From: Colias croceus
Lineage: Eukaryota > Arthropoda > Insecta > Lepidoptera > Pieridae
Direction: 5' to 3'
Length of the DNA: 64,000 nucleotides
Assembly: GCF_905220415.1 (NCBI RefSeq)
Contig: NC_059538.1
Location: 5,208,001-5,272,000, forward strand
Made by a program: the position numbers and the translations under genes. The notes beneath the pieces were generated by a model. The model was not told the origin of the DNA, did no database searches, and saw only the letters and a program-made list of their open reading frames with translations. Shown here piece by piece: positions 9,405-19,682 of this stretch. How positions within the stretch are numbered: the stretch's first letter is position 1; each line of letters begins with the position of its first letter.

Positions 9405-9602
9405 TCTTGGTACAGTGGTTGACGCGCGAGCGTAGTACCGAGGGGTCCTGGGTTCGATTCCCGGTGGAGACGAAGAAAAAAAATATCTCGGACTGGCAGG
9501 ACACAGAATGCTGATCGCCTACTTGTCCTTAAAAAAAATCGATCAGTGAAACAAATGTATAATGCATCTGCCCCTCATCAAGGGGACATGGGACTTCACT
9601 TT
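9405..9602 (+). mobile_element. tRNA-derived SINE with imperfect target duplication
   Basis: The head shows a box A-like GGTACAGTGGTTGACGCG and box B GGGTTCGATTCCC, then an A-rich linker and a body. The flanks TATAAAATCCGCCT (9391-9404) and TATAAAATCTGCCT (9603-9616) match at 13 of 14 positions, consistent with a target-site duplication and some age. Confidence 0.75.
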
Positions 9603-9684
9603 TATAAAATCTGCCTGCATTGAAATACATTAAAGATTGTGTAGAAAATTCACATAGTGGTGCATTATCATCATCGTCAGAAAT

Positions 9685-9724
9685 AATCATCATAGCACCC
9701 GTAGTCCAGGGTGCTATGATGATT
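9685..9724. repeat. Perfect 16-bp hairpin
   Basis: AATCATCATAGCACCC and its exact reverse complement flank the 8-base loop GTAGTCCA. No surrounding element was delimited. Confidence 0.75.
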
Positions 9725-9974
9725 GTTTCCTATGTATGCTACTATTTTATCTAATCTTTGGTCGGGGCGCAGCATGCTGTACCTTCTCGACTTGTGATAT
9801 GCAGTATATATTTTTAAAATCATTGGATTCGCTAAATCTGTGAATAGTGATTTTAACAAAATATAATATTAAATAATATATCGTGCCGTGAATGTCCGCA
9901 CACTCGAAATTAATTGAAATTAATAATTATATCCTGTGATTATATCAATGATCGAAACTTTAATGCTAGGCATT

Positions 9975-10096
9975 CACTACACGCACTGCGAGCCGATCCG
10001 CGGGTCGTATCGTGGAAAAATCCGTCATCGTCCTGCCTGTCCAAGCTGCGTATTTTTTTGCGGCCCGGAAGTCAGATGGGCGCGTCAATGAAAGGT
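9975..10096 (+). other. GC-richer segment ending in a splice-donor-like site (possible orphan first exon)
   Basis: Base composition rises sharply against its flanks and the segment ends AATGAAAG/GTAGGT, a strong donor. ATGGGCGCGTCAATGAAAG lies just before it and would start M-G-A-S-M-K. No acceptor or downstream exon could be assigned, and the next gene (RpS5) has its own 5' end. It could be an upstream alternative exon, a lncRNA exon or chance. Confidence 0.25.
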
Positions 10097-10643
10097 AGGT
10101 GTATTATAGGATATAAGCTTCTTGGTAGCCACCGTAGGTAGCCACACATTAGTACATTTTACTTATTCCGTAATATACCAGAAAACTAATGCTCGAGGGT
10201 CTTTTTATTTGCAATTAAAGAACATACCTACATCAACGGAATCGAGGAATATTTTATTATGTAGTTTATTTTTTTTTTATAATATTTAATGGCCTGGTAA
10301 TTATGTAGTTTAAATTGAAAAATGCTAATCTATAATATTTTATAAAAAATCGAATTATTAAGTGTCACCACTTAATTTTTTTTTTACAATGTTCAATAAT
10401 TCATGTTCACAATAAATATCTAAGAACGAAAAACATAATATAATGTTTATTTTTTAACATACAATATTATTTGGTTTTCTTACATATTTAATATATTTTG
10501 TATTTTGATATATTATTGTTCACGAAAATATGCAACCAACACCACGACTTTGCATTTATGTTGACATAACTTTTAAATTATGGCAATATTTTATGGGATG
10601 CCAACATTGAAAAATAAAAAGCGGAATGTGAACTTTTGAAACT

Positions 10644-10795
10644 TCCTTTTCTCTCGTGTTCTTTTGACAACACGAGGTTATAATTTATAAGTCGCGAAAA
10701 AGTACGTAAAATACTTGTTTACTTATTATTTTTAGTGTTTTAATGTGAAATAAAGTGATTTTAGTAACGTATTGTTAAAATTTTAGGCGTCAAAA
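10644..10795 (+). promoter_or_regulatory. RpS5 5' end: TOP-like start and 5' UTR intron
   Basis: CCTTTTCTCTCG at 10645-10656 is a C-initiated pyrimidine tract of the 5'TOP type, which marks ribosomal-protein mRNAs for growth-dependent translation. A plausible 5' UTR intron runs from GTACGT at 10702 to the acceptor AAATTTTAG at 10786, leaving nine bases before the start codon. The transcription start is inferred, not seen. Confidence 0.5.
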
Positions 10796-11455
10796 ATGGC
10801 TGAGGAAAACTGGATCGAAGACGGCATGGAGACAGGCGGCGTGGCTATTGATAACATGCCCCCGCCTATGGCGGCTGATATTCCCGAAATCAAGTTGTTC
10901 GGAAGATGGAGTTGTTTTGATGTCCAAGTGTCGGATATGTCCCTGCAGGATTATATTTCTGTCAAAGAAAAATACGCTAAATACTTACCCCACTCTGCAG
11001 GTAGGTATGCTCACAAACGCTTCCGCAAAGCTCAGTGCCCCATCGTCGAACGCCTGACTAACTCATTGATGATGCACGGTCGTAACAATGGCAAGAAACT
11101 AATGGCAGTCAGAATCGTTAAACACGCTTTTGAAATTATCCATCTCCTAACTGGAGAAAACCCACTGCAAGTTTTAGTTACTGCCATTATTAACTCTGGT
11201 CCCCGTGAAGACTCCACCAGAATCGGTCGTGCTGGTACAGTGCGTCGTCAAGCTGTGGACGTCTCTCCTCTCCGAAGGGTGAACCAAGCCATTTGGCTTC
11301 TGTGCACTGGTGCTCGTGAAGCAGCATTCAGGAACATCAAGACAATTGCCGAATGTGTTGCTGATGAGCTTATTAACGCTGCCAAAGGTTCATCAAACTC
11401 ATACGCAATTAAGAAGAAGGATGAGCTGGAACGTGTTGCTAAATCCAACCGTTAA
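10796..11455 (+). CDS. RpS5: 40S ribosomal protein S5 (uS7)
   Basis: This is a component of the small ribosomal subunit head, where uS7 proteins bind 18S rRNA and line the mRNA exit/E-site region. The 219-residue frame is complete, in one exon, and of the usual insect length. Hallmarks are RFRKAQCPIVERL, the NSGPREDSTRIGRAGTVRRQ block and the C-terminal ELINAAKGSSNSYAIKKKDE. The N-terminus MAEENWIEDG is the typical variable acidic arm. The start is supported by the context CAAAAATGG. AATAAA at about 11477 probably gives the poly(A) site. No coding intron is present. The 5' UTR intron and TOP tract argue against a processed retrocopy. Confidence 0.97.
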   Translation: MAEENWIEDGMETGGVAIDNMPPPMAADIPEIKLFGRWSCFDVQVSDMSLQDYISVKEKYAKYLPHSAGRYAHKRFRKAQCPIVERLTNSLMMHGRNNGKKLMAVRIVKHAFEIIHLLTGENPLQVLVTAIINSGPREDSTRIGRAGTVRRQAVDVSPLRRVNQAIWLLCTGAREAAFRNIKTIAECVADELINAAKGSSNSYAIKKKDELERVAKSNR

Positions 11456-11786
11456 TCTTTTGTAAGGGCAGGACTCAATAAACAAAAAAAGCTAACTTTT
11501 GTTTTATTTCTATGAGTTCCCTGTTCTGTTAATAGTATGAATTATTTTTGAACTTTGAAAAATTACTTTTTTGTTGCAGTCAGTAGTTTTTAGTTTTTCC
11601 AAATGATTTTCAGAATATTAGACTAAAATACTTGTACATAGTTTCAAAGCAGTACATACACAATTATTAATTTAAATTTCAGAATCAGTATCAAAGCATT
11701 CACATTAGTAATGAATACAAAATATCTTTACTTGTATGGCAATTTCAGTAATGCTTCGCAATATGTAATATACAATTATTATGAAA
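11456..11786. other. RpS5 3' end and AT-rich intergenic sequence
   Basis: The poly(A) signal AATAAA at about 11477 is followed by a T-rich stretch. Nothing else is recognisable before the Helitron-like element. Confidence 0.5.
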
Positions 11787-11950
11787 ATCTTAATATATAA
11801 AATTCTTTTGTCACAGTTTTCGTTGCCATACTCCTCCGAAACGGCTGGAACGATTCTCTTGAAATTTTCTGTGCATATCGGGTATGTCTGAGAATCGGCC
11901 AACATCTATTTTTCATATGTACCACGGGCGAAACCGAGGCGGACTGCTAG
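11787..11950 (+). mobile_element. Helitron-like fragment
   Basis: The core phrase CCTCCGAAACGGCTGGAACG and GAATCGGCCAACATC recall a very abundant lepidopteran repeat. The element ends GGCGGACTG-CTAG followed by T, a Helitron-type 3' end. The 5' boundary is approximate and there is no coding. Confidence 0.6.
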
Positions 11951-12356
11951 TATATCTATAGATTTCTTGTAACATTTGAAATTTGTGATTTAGAAATATT
12001 CTAATTATTATTACCTAAACTATGTAGGAAGTAAAAGATTTTATATACTATCTCAATTCAATCAATCAATTTATCTGCTTAGCATTAGAAGTGTTTATTG
12101 AACTATGAATATATTAACATGCAGTACAACTCAACATGCACAGGTGCTTTGCAGTGAAGTATTCCATGATAGGTATATAAGTTTTATTTTCAACCAACTT
12201 AAAAAAGAGCTCTATTCAACTGTATTTTGGTTTTGTTATCTCAAAGTTTTTGACTGTGTGAACCGATTTTGATGATTATTTTTTTATTAGAATTAGCTAG
12301 TGCCTTCTGATTGGACCCATTTAAAATTGGCCCAGTTGAACGTTTAGTTTTTTGTT

Positions 12357-12396
12357 AAAAAATCAAGAACCATAGATATGGTTCTTGATTTTTAAA
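12357..12396. repeat. Hairpin of 16-bp arms
   Basis: AAAAATCAAGAACCAT and its inverse ATGGTTCTTGATTTTT surround AGAT. The flanks are AT-rich. It may be a miniature element or a chance palindrome. Confidence 0.65.
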
Positions 12397-12399
12397 CTC

Positions 12400-12972
12400 T
12401 AAAAGTAAAATTTGAACCCCACCTACTATACATTATACCTACTTTGAACCCCACATAGGTCGTACTCGTACAATATTCAAACTACCTACATCATACATGC
12501 TGATTGCTGAAAATGCTGGCCTCGAGGCTGGCCTGTACAGAGCAAGTACCTAGGTAGGTAGTATAGGTATTCCGTATTGCTGAAAATGCCGGCCTGCTGG
12601 TCGCTGGGCGTTAATTAAATTTCCGTGCAACACATAGATGGCGCTATAATTATTCATTTATAATTATATCAGTAACACTATAAATTTTAACCAATCTTAA
12701 ATACTGTATTTATTAAATAATTTTTTTAAGGAAAAAAGGAGGTTTTTCTTAACACTTATAATTTTATCACACAGATTTTAATTTTATCATCAATCATATT
12801 TTAAATTAATGACATGATCATTAACAATTCAAAATGACTCAATTGTCAATTTGACACGAAGACAAACGTAAAAGTTTGAACAGATGCTTGTTTAGATCAT
12901 AGATTTTGTCCTGTTGTTTTTATTTGAAATAAAATACTTGTAATAAACTATTACCTAGTTTTCTTGTTAGCA
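12400..12972. other. Intergenic sequence upstream of the AP-3 mu gene
   Basis: Short repeated phrases such as GAACCCCAC and CTGAAAATGC(T/C)GGCC(T) occur twice each (about 12414/12444 and 12508/12583), suggesting small tandem duplications. AT-rich sequence follows up to the start codon. No TATA box was convincing. Confidence 0.4.
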
Positions 12973-15759
12973 ATGATCCACAGTTTGTTTATTATAAACC
13001 CTTCTGGGTAGGTTTTCATACATGCCATTAAAAGGGATGAAAAATTAGTGATGACGAGTAAATTTTTATTATTAATGATATTTACAGGGACGTGTTTCTT
13101 GAGAAACACTGGAGAAGTGTAATACCACGTTCTGTGTGTGATTATTATTTGGAAGCTCAACGTGCATCACCTAATGTAAGTATTTACAAACAACATTAAG
13201 TGCACTCGAGATTTAATCATCATTTAAATTTCATCCCTATTTTCGAAAGTTTTGGGAAACTTAATTTTTTAACAATAGGTACACAACTATTTTCAAGATA
13301 CAATAAAATTTTTAAATACTTAGGTGTTGTTAGTCGTTTAGAAATTTTAAAAGGAGGACCACATGAACACAGTATGTATTTATTTATGTTTATAGGATGT
13401 ACCACCTGTCTTAGCAGCACCACATCATTACTTAATTTCAATTCAGAGAGGTGGAGTTGCATTGGTAGCTGTGAGCAAACAGGAAGTTGCCCCACTTTTT
13501 GTTATTGAATTTTTACATAGAGTTGTTGATACATTCCAGGTAAGTTTGGTTCTGAAGCTTGTTATATTAGATCCATATTCTTAATATAATTTGTGTCTGT
13601 ATCCTATTGGTATATTTGGCATAATCATCTAGGATTGAGTTACATGCATGTTTTAAGATTAATTTATTTCTTATAATTGACATAACTTAGGAGCTTGTTA
13701 CTTACAAATAGCTTTTAAAACTAGGCATTATGGAAAATACTTTCATATATTGTTTCATTTGAATGTTCTTATACATCTTAGCTACCTATATTATCATATT
13801 TTAGGTCAGCTGTCATATAACAGCTTTTATTTCATGCTTGGGTTCATTTTATGTGTAATAATGGTACCTTTGAGAATATACTTACACATCTTGGCATTGA
13901 AATGGTAATAAATAAAAATGTTCATTTTGCAGGACTACTTCTCTGACTGTACGGAAACTATTATTAAAGAAAATTATGTTGTGGTTTATGAGGTAATATA
14001 CACATTCAAATTAAAAGTAAAATACTTTTGTTAACCCATCAGCCCCCAGAATCACAGACACAAAAATCTATTGTGTCGTGGTCTCATTGGGCCGCTCGAT
14101 GGTCAATGGGTTAAGTTACTTATACAAAACTAAATTTGTGCCTTTTTTCTAGCTATTGGATGAAATGTTGGATAATGGATTCCCATTGGCAACCGAAAGC
14201 AATATATTGAAGGAACTGATTAAACCACCAAATATTTTAAGGACAATTGCTAATACTGTAACGGGAAAATCTAAGTAGGTTTCTTCTATGAACAATTTAA
14301 TACATTTATTTCAAGATACTATCTCACATTTATATAATGTTTATATTTCTTACTATAAAAATTATTGACAATGTTGTGCATACATATATAGGTCAAAATA
14401 ACATACTTAAGCATACTTAACTTCGTATTTTTATACCAGAAGTCTACCTTCTAATTCAAGTATTTGTTTGTGGGCACTGAGTTTTAACACCTAATTTAAT
14501 TACCTTCAAATGTTTTTCTTGTCTTAAAATGTGTTATAAAAAATGGTCATTTTCTAATTACTGAAATTGGATTTTTCCTCATCTCTATTTCTTTACATTT
14601 TAGTGTTTCATCAATACTGCCCTCTGGTCAGCTATCTAATGTACCGTGGCGTAGATCTGGAGTTAAATATGCAAATAACGAAGCTTACTTTGATGTGGTT
14701 GAAGAAGTGGATGCAATTATCGATAAAAGTGGTGCCACAGTCTCAGCGGAAATTCAAGGATATGTATGTACATGAGGTTTAAAATCTATTCTTTAGAATG
14801 TTGTATCATTTTAATGAGATTTTTGAATTCTTTATGTTTTTTTTATCGTCAGGTTGACTGTTGTATCAAGTTAAGTGGAATGCCAGATTTAACCCTTACA
14901 TTTGTTAACCCAAGACTGTTTGATGATGTATCATTCCATCCATGTGTAAGATTTAAGAGATGGGAGGTAAGGCCTTTTTCTAAGATTTTCTAAGATGAAT
15001 TTTTATATAATAAATTGAATAAAACTAAATATTCTATTTTCATTTTAGTCAGAAAGAATCTTGTCATTTATACCGCCGGATGGCAATTTCCGGTTAATGT
15101 CATATCATGTTGGATCACAAAGCGTAGTTGCGATACCTATTTACGTGAGACACAACCTCGTGCTGAAGTCGAACGGGGATCAGGGAAGGTTGGATCTGAC
15201 TGTCGGGCCTAAACAGACTATGGGCAGAACTTTAGAGAGTAAGATTGTGTTTATAGTTTTAAGTAGAAAATTTTAATAATTATTTAAAAAAGAAATAATC
15301 TGATGCTGAGTTTACGTAAATAATTTCCATAATAAATAATATTCATGCAAGGATAAGATTTAGGAATAAATAAAAAAATGCTGTTTCCATTCATATTATA
15401 TCTCAGAGAAACATATTTACACTCAATACAATGCCAGAAAATCCATTTTATATCTCACTAGTTGTGCCTCGCGGTTTCACCCACATTGCTCCGCTCCTGT
15501 TGGTTTGGCGTTATGATATATAGCCTTCCTGGATAAATGGGCTATCTAACACCGAAACAAATTTTCAAATCGGTGCAGTAGTTCCCGAGATTAGGGCGTT
15601 CAAACAAACAAACTCTTCAGCTTTATAATATTAGTATAGATCTATACATATAATAAATCTGTAGAAGGGTCAATTCTGTACATTGAAAATATTGAAAAAA
15701 TAACTAGCAGGGGGTGTTACTGGATCGATACCAAACCCAAATATGTGATTAAAAAATTT

Positions 15760-15804
<45 letters not shown>

Positions 15805-17031
15805 ATGTGAAGACATCACGTGAAAACTACCGGTTCGATTTCGATGAAACTTGGTATAATTATACCTTATTATCCTGGGCGTAAAATAGGATACTTTTTA
15901 TCCTGGAAAAATACGTAGAAAAAAAATTAATCTCAATTTTTCAGTTATCCATAGACGTTGTTCTGTAGTAGGTACCGCGAACACACGTTGCGTATTATTA
16001 TAGACCTAGCCGTATTTGGGTCCAATAGATATTTATAAGATGTCATTGTCCGAGTTACTCAAAATGGAGAAATAAAAACCATCCACGCAAAGACCGACAT
16101 CCGCGCGGACGGAGTCGCGGGCGGAAGCTAGTATAGTAATATAGTTTAGATTTTTATTTTTTCAGATGTAGCACTGGAGATTTGTATGCCTAAATGTGTA
16201 TTGAATTGTTCTTTGACTGCCAACCAAGGGAAATATTCGTATGACCCAGTTAGTAAAGTCCTTATGTGGGATATTGGACGCATCGAATTACCGAAGCTAC
16301 CTAATATAAGAGGCACGGTATGTATTCATAACAGTATTTTATAGAATTTGTAGTATATTAATGTATTGTATCATATTTAACAGAGTATTTTAACAACAGT
16401 ATTTCCACCAATATTTTTGCAGATAGATCAATGTGTTGTATTTAGTAATTTTTTACCATTTATCCATAAGACAATCCAGTTTAGCATTGTTACTACATAT
16501 TATGTCCTTTGAATGTGTGATGCAGGGAATTTTTATATGTACGCTAAATTATTTTATTATTCATAGTTAACAAATTAGTATTAATACTAGATTCCACATC
16601 TGCTTTACTCTGGAATGACGAAGCAACATAGATCAATAAATTTAAATAATTTAAACGATATAACATATAGATAAATTACTTAATATGTATAAGAAGATTA
16701 TATAAGTAATATCGTTTCTGTAAATTTTGTTTTTGTGTGCAATAAAGTGTTTTCTATTCTATTCTATTCTAAGAAGAAAACCCTTCTTCATAGGAATTTC
16801 CATAATATTAACTTCCAATTATTGACGTATAAGTTTCCTATCCAGGTATCCGTACAATCGGGTGCGGACACATCGGGCGCGAACCCGAACATCAACGTGC
16901 ACTTCACGATCCCGCAGCTCGCAGTGAGCGGGCTGCGCGTCAGCCGCCTCGACATGTACGGCGCTAAGTACAAACCGTTCAAGGGCGTCAAATATATCAC
17001 GAAGGCCGGCAAATTCCATATAAGAATGTGA
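12973..17031 (+). CDS. cm: AP-3 adaptor complex mu subunit (carmine)
   Basis: This is the medium chain of AP-3, which sorts tyrosine-motif cargo from endosomes/TGN to lysosome-related organelles such as insect pigment granules. Exons: 12973-13007, 13088-13175, 13396-13539, 13933-13992, 14153-14274, 14604-14763, 14853-14966, 15049-15238, 16166-16317 and 16846-17031. All have GT-AG junctions and consistent phases, giving 416 residues, the family's usual length. The N-terminus MIHSLFIINPSGDVFLEKHW is the longin-like domain. RSGVKYANNEAYFDVVEEVD opens the mu-homology domain, with SFIPPDGNFRLMSYHV and GLRVSRLDMYG as later landmarks. It is intact. Intron 8 (927 bp) carries two mobile elements. Loss of AP-3 subunits causes eye and body pigment defects in insects (known biology). 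Confidence 0.96.
14031..14114. repeat. 84-bp imperfect stem-loop in AP-3 mu intron 4
   Basis: The segment begins TTAACCCAT and ends ATGGGTTAA, with further internal complementarity (CACAGACACAA against TTGTGTCGTG). It looks like a very small MITE. Confidence 0.45.
15458..15640 (-). mobile_element. Helitron-like element in AP-3 mu intron 8
   Basis: On the minus strand it starts TCTATACTAATATTATAAAG, contains GCTGAAGAGTTTGTTTG, and ends CAACTAG before T, so it has TC...CTAG ends. A related copy lies at 55877-56102. Confidence 0.7.
15641..16131 (+). mobile_element. Helitron-like element abutting the previous one head to head
   Basis: It starts TCTATACATATAATAAATCT at the very next base after the minus-strand neighbour and ends GGAAG-CTAG before T. 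It is homologous to the copies nested in the two Harbinger elements. The internal (TGTC)n tract is longer here. Confidence 0.7.
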
Positions 17032-17570
17032 TCGGATTTTGTTGTTGTAGGGAATCCTCTTTTCGGTTCTTGTTGATTTTTATGAAAGGGTGAATATAGA
17101 CTATGGCATTTTTTAGTGAAATTGAGCATTCACTCTTTTTAAATTTGAACGCAGCGTTTTGACGATACGATGCTCTTTTTTTTAATCGGATTTTAAAAAC
17201 CAGCGAGCGTATTGAGATTGTTACTTTTTTGTAGAAATATTACAAATATGTAAATGCACATTAACTTTCATCATTACAACGAACAGATCGTCGAGCATTG
17301 GCACGAACGAACTTCGTTTACAAAGAAATGCTCGAGAAAATGCTCTAGTGTATACCCACCCTTATGTATTTAAAGCTATCTGTTTATTATGTGCAATGTT
17401 TCTGTAGTTATAAATTTTGATTTACACTCGTTGATGGTTTGAAAGTGGCAGTTACTACCCAGTGTATTGTTAAACTGTCTTCCACAGTTATTAAATATAA
17501 GTGCATGAGAATAAACCGACAATGTTCACTATTCTAATAAACAATTATGATTAAGTATGTAATAAAGGTT
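17032..17570 (+). other. AP-3 mu 3' UTR
   Basis: Candidate poly(A) signals AATAAA occur at about 17536 and 17561, so a 3' UTR of roughly 0.5 kb is plausible. A further signal occurs near 17956. Confidence 0.45.
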
Positions 17571-18124
17571 TTAATTGTCGTGAAAATAATAAAAGTAGGT
17601 AATAGAATCATTATTACTAAATATGTAAAGAGGAAATTGGAAATGTGTTTCTCAGAAGTAGGTAGGATAGAAAAATTAAAATTTTATCAGGATACTTGTT
17701 TCATTTAATTAAAATTGTATGTGTATGTAATGTTTGTGTCCGTCAAATTGTTAGGGTCGTGAGCGTGTAAGTGCTGAATGCATGATCGATTTTGATCAAT
17801 AATAATTATACTAACAATATGTATTAGCAATTTGATGAATGGGCGTTCATAATATGAAAGGATCTTTGTATTTTTTTTTTATAGTTTTTGTATCTTATTC
17901 TCACAAAACTTGTTATACTTTACTGAATATGTTTAGTTGTTAAGATTATATGTATAATAAAATGTTTTTTTATAAGATTTGTTTTAATTATGTACAGTTG
18001 AACTGAATGCATTGTTGCTTTCGTTAATGTTATAAACGGCATTTGTAAACGATGTAGTAGAGATGTGAGTATTATGAGGTAAACGATGAAATCACAAGCG
18101 TGATTGCAAGCGTGCTGCTAAAAT

Positions 18125-18345
18125 CTTCCCTAAAATTATAAAAAAAAGCCTCCGCCGTATATCTGTCTGTTCGTCTGTTCGATATAAACTAAAAAACGAC
18201 TACACCGAATTTCATTTTGTTTTCATCAAAGAATAGAATAAAATAAATAGTTCTTGAAGAAGTTTTTACCACAATATTATAATACTACCTATACTATATA
18301 ATTTATTAAGATTTATTCAACGTGGGTAAAGCCGCGGGCGCTAAG
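18125..18345 (+). repeat. Decayed dispersed repeat
   Basis: The phrase AAAAACGACTACACCGAATTTC and the tail GGGTAAAGCCGCGGGCGCTAAG recall interspersed lepidopteran elements ending near ...GCGGGCGCTAG. It is degraded and has no coding. Confidence 0.45.
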
Positions 18346-18744
18346 CTAAGTCAGGCATATAGATTAATCAAAATTATTTCTCCATCAATCATCCATAGAC
18401 TGCATATGACAGTCTCTAGTTGTTACACATTATTTTGAATTAACTTATCACTAGCGTTTAGCTACTATTATGTATTCTGTGTTATCACCTTACCAAGCAG
18501 GTGCGCTTGTATGTATGGGTAGATATTTTTAAGAACATACATATAATTTAACTACATACATAGTTTCAAAACTTCGCATCTGCATTTTTGCGTACCCCAA
18601 ATAATCAATGAAAGATCTTTTAAAATTTTGATGTATTCATATAAAAATGGTCTGTAATTTTTTTAATAATGGATAATTGGGGTTTGAGTCTAGACGTGCG
18701 CGCTAGTACCACTAGTAGCTAAAAAGTAGTAAACAAAACCTTGT

Positions 18745-18812
18745 ATCCACTTGAGCGGCTCGGCCAAATGAGCTTATGAGCCGCTCATTCGCCTGAGCAT
18801 GCTCAAGTGGAT
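18745..18812. repeat. Nested inverted repeat
   Basis: The outer arms ATCCACTTGAGC / GCTCAAGTGGAT are perfect (12 bp). Inside, GAGCGGCTC (18753) is exactly complementary to GAGCCGCTC (18778). Two alternative hairpins can therefore form from the same 68 bases. Confidence 0.7.
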
Positions 18813-19682
18813 GGCATAAGAGATATATTTTTCAATTTAATTGTCCAATATACAACATCATCCATCGGCCACACGGCGCTAAGACATCGTGCCTCAGTTG
18901 AAGACAATTTTTGAAAGTATTAAAACTCCCAAAGAACAAACCTGACCAAAAATACGATAAATCTGTATCACTGTGGTTAGCCGGTAGCCCAATAAATAAG
19001 CGGTGATATATTTTTATAACATAGGGCTTTGTTGAAAACTTACCTAATAGGATTTTATTCCTAATAATCCGTTAATTTAAAAAAGTTATAGGTAAGATGC
19101 CTAGTAGGTAGGTAATGCGGTTACTTAAATCACTGTCATTAATGATTCGTCGAGTGCAACGATGACCTACTATGATCGCTAATGGCATGATCATTATTAT
19201 CTCGACCTCGTTCCACGTTTCGGTGGAACATATCATATCACGTGTGAAATGTGAACCATACAGCGAATGTCTCTATATGCATGATATAGCGGTCCTTCGC
19301 GATTAGACATGACATTCCTAAATGTGCGTAGAAATAACTTGAAGCATACGAAATACTTTAACGACGTCATGCACGCATGTAGTTGAATATATTTTAAACT
19401 GTACCTACATATCTAGACCATACCTACTTATGAAACAAATGTGATAAAAAGTTTCCAAAAAGTAGTGGTACATAATATAGTATAATTTATTGTCCAGGAG
19501 ATACATGTTTTAATAGGTAAGCATCATTAAAATTCGACGGTTATCATTAGTGTTCCTCATTTCGATATATTCTAAAGGTACTATGAAAGGGATTAAGAAA
19601 AAGAAGATAAAGCGATAATAAAAGTTTAATTACCTAATACGCAATTTACCGTTGTTAAGTTTTAACAATCAGCCTTTTAAAG
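18813..19682. other. Intergenic sequence between AP-3 mu and the odorant receptors
   Basis: It contains a small hairpin GTTCCAC-GTTTCG-GTGGAAC at about 19210. No gene or larger element was seen. Confidence 0.4.

Noticed and set aside
15762..15804. (TGTC)n tract as a stand-alone satellite
   Set aside because: It is an internal microsatellite of the Helitron-like family and is present at the matching place in all three copies.
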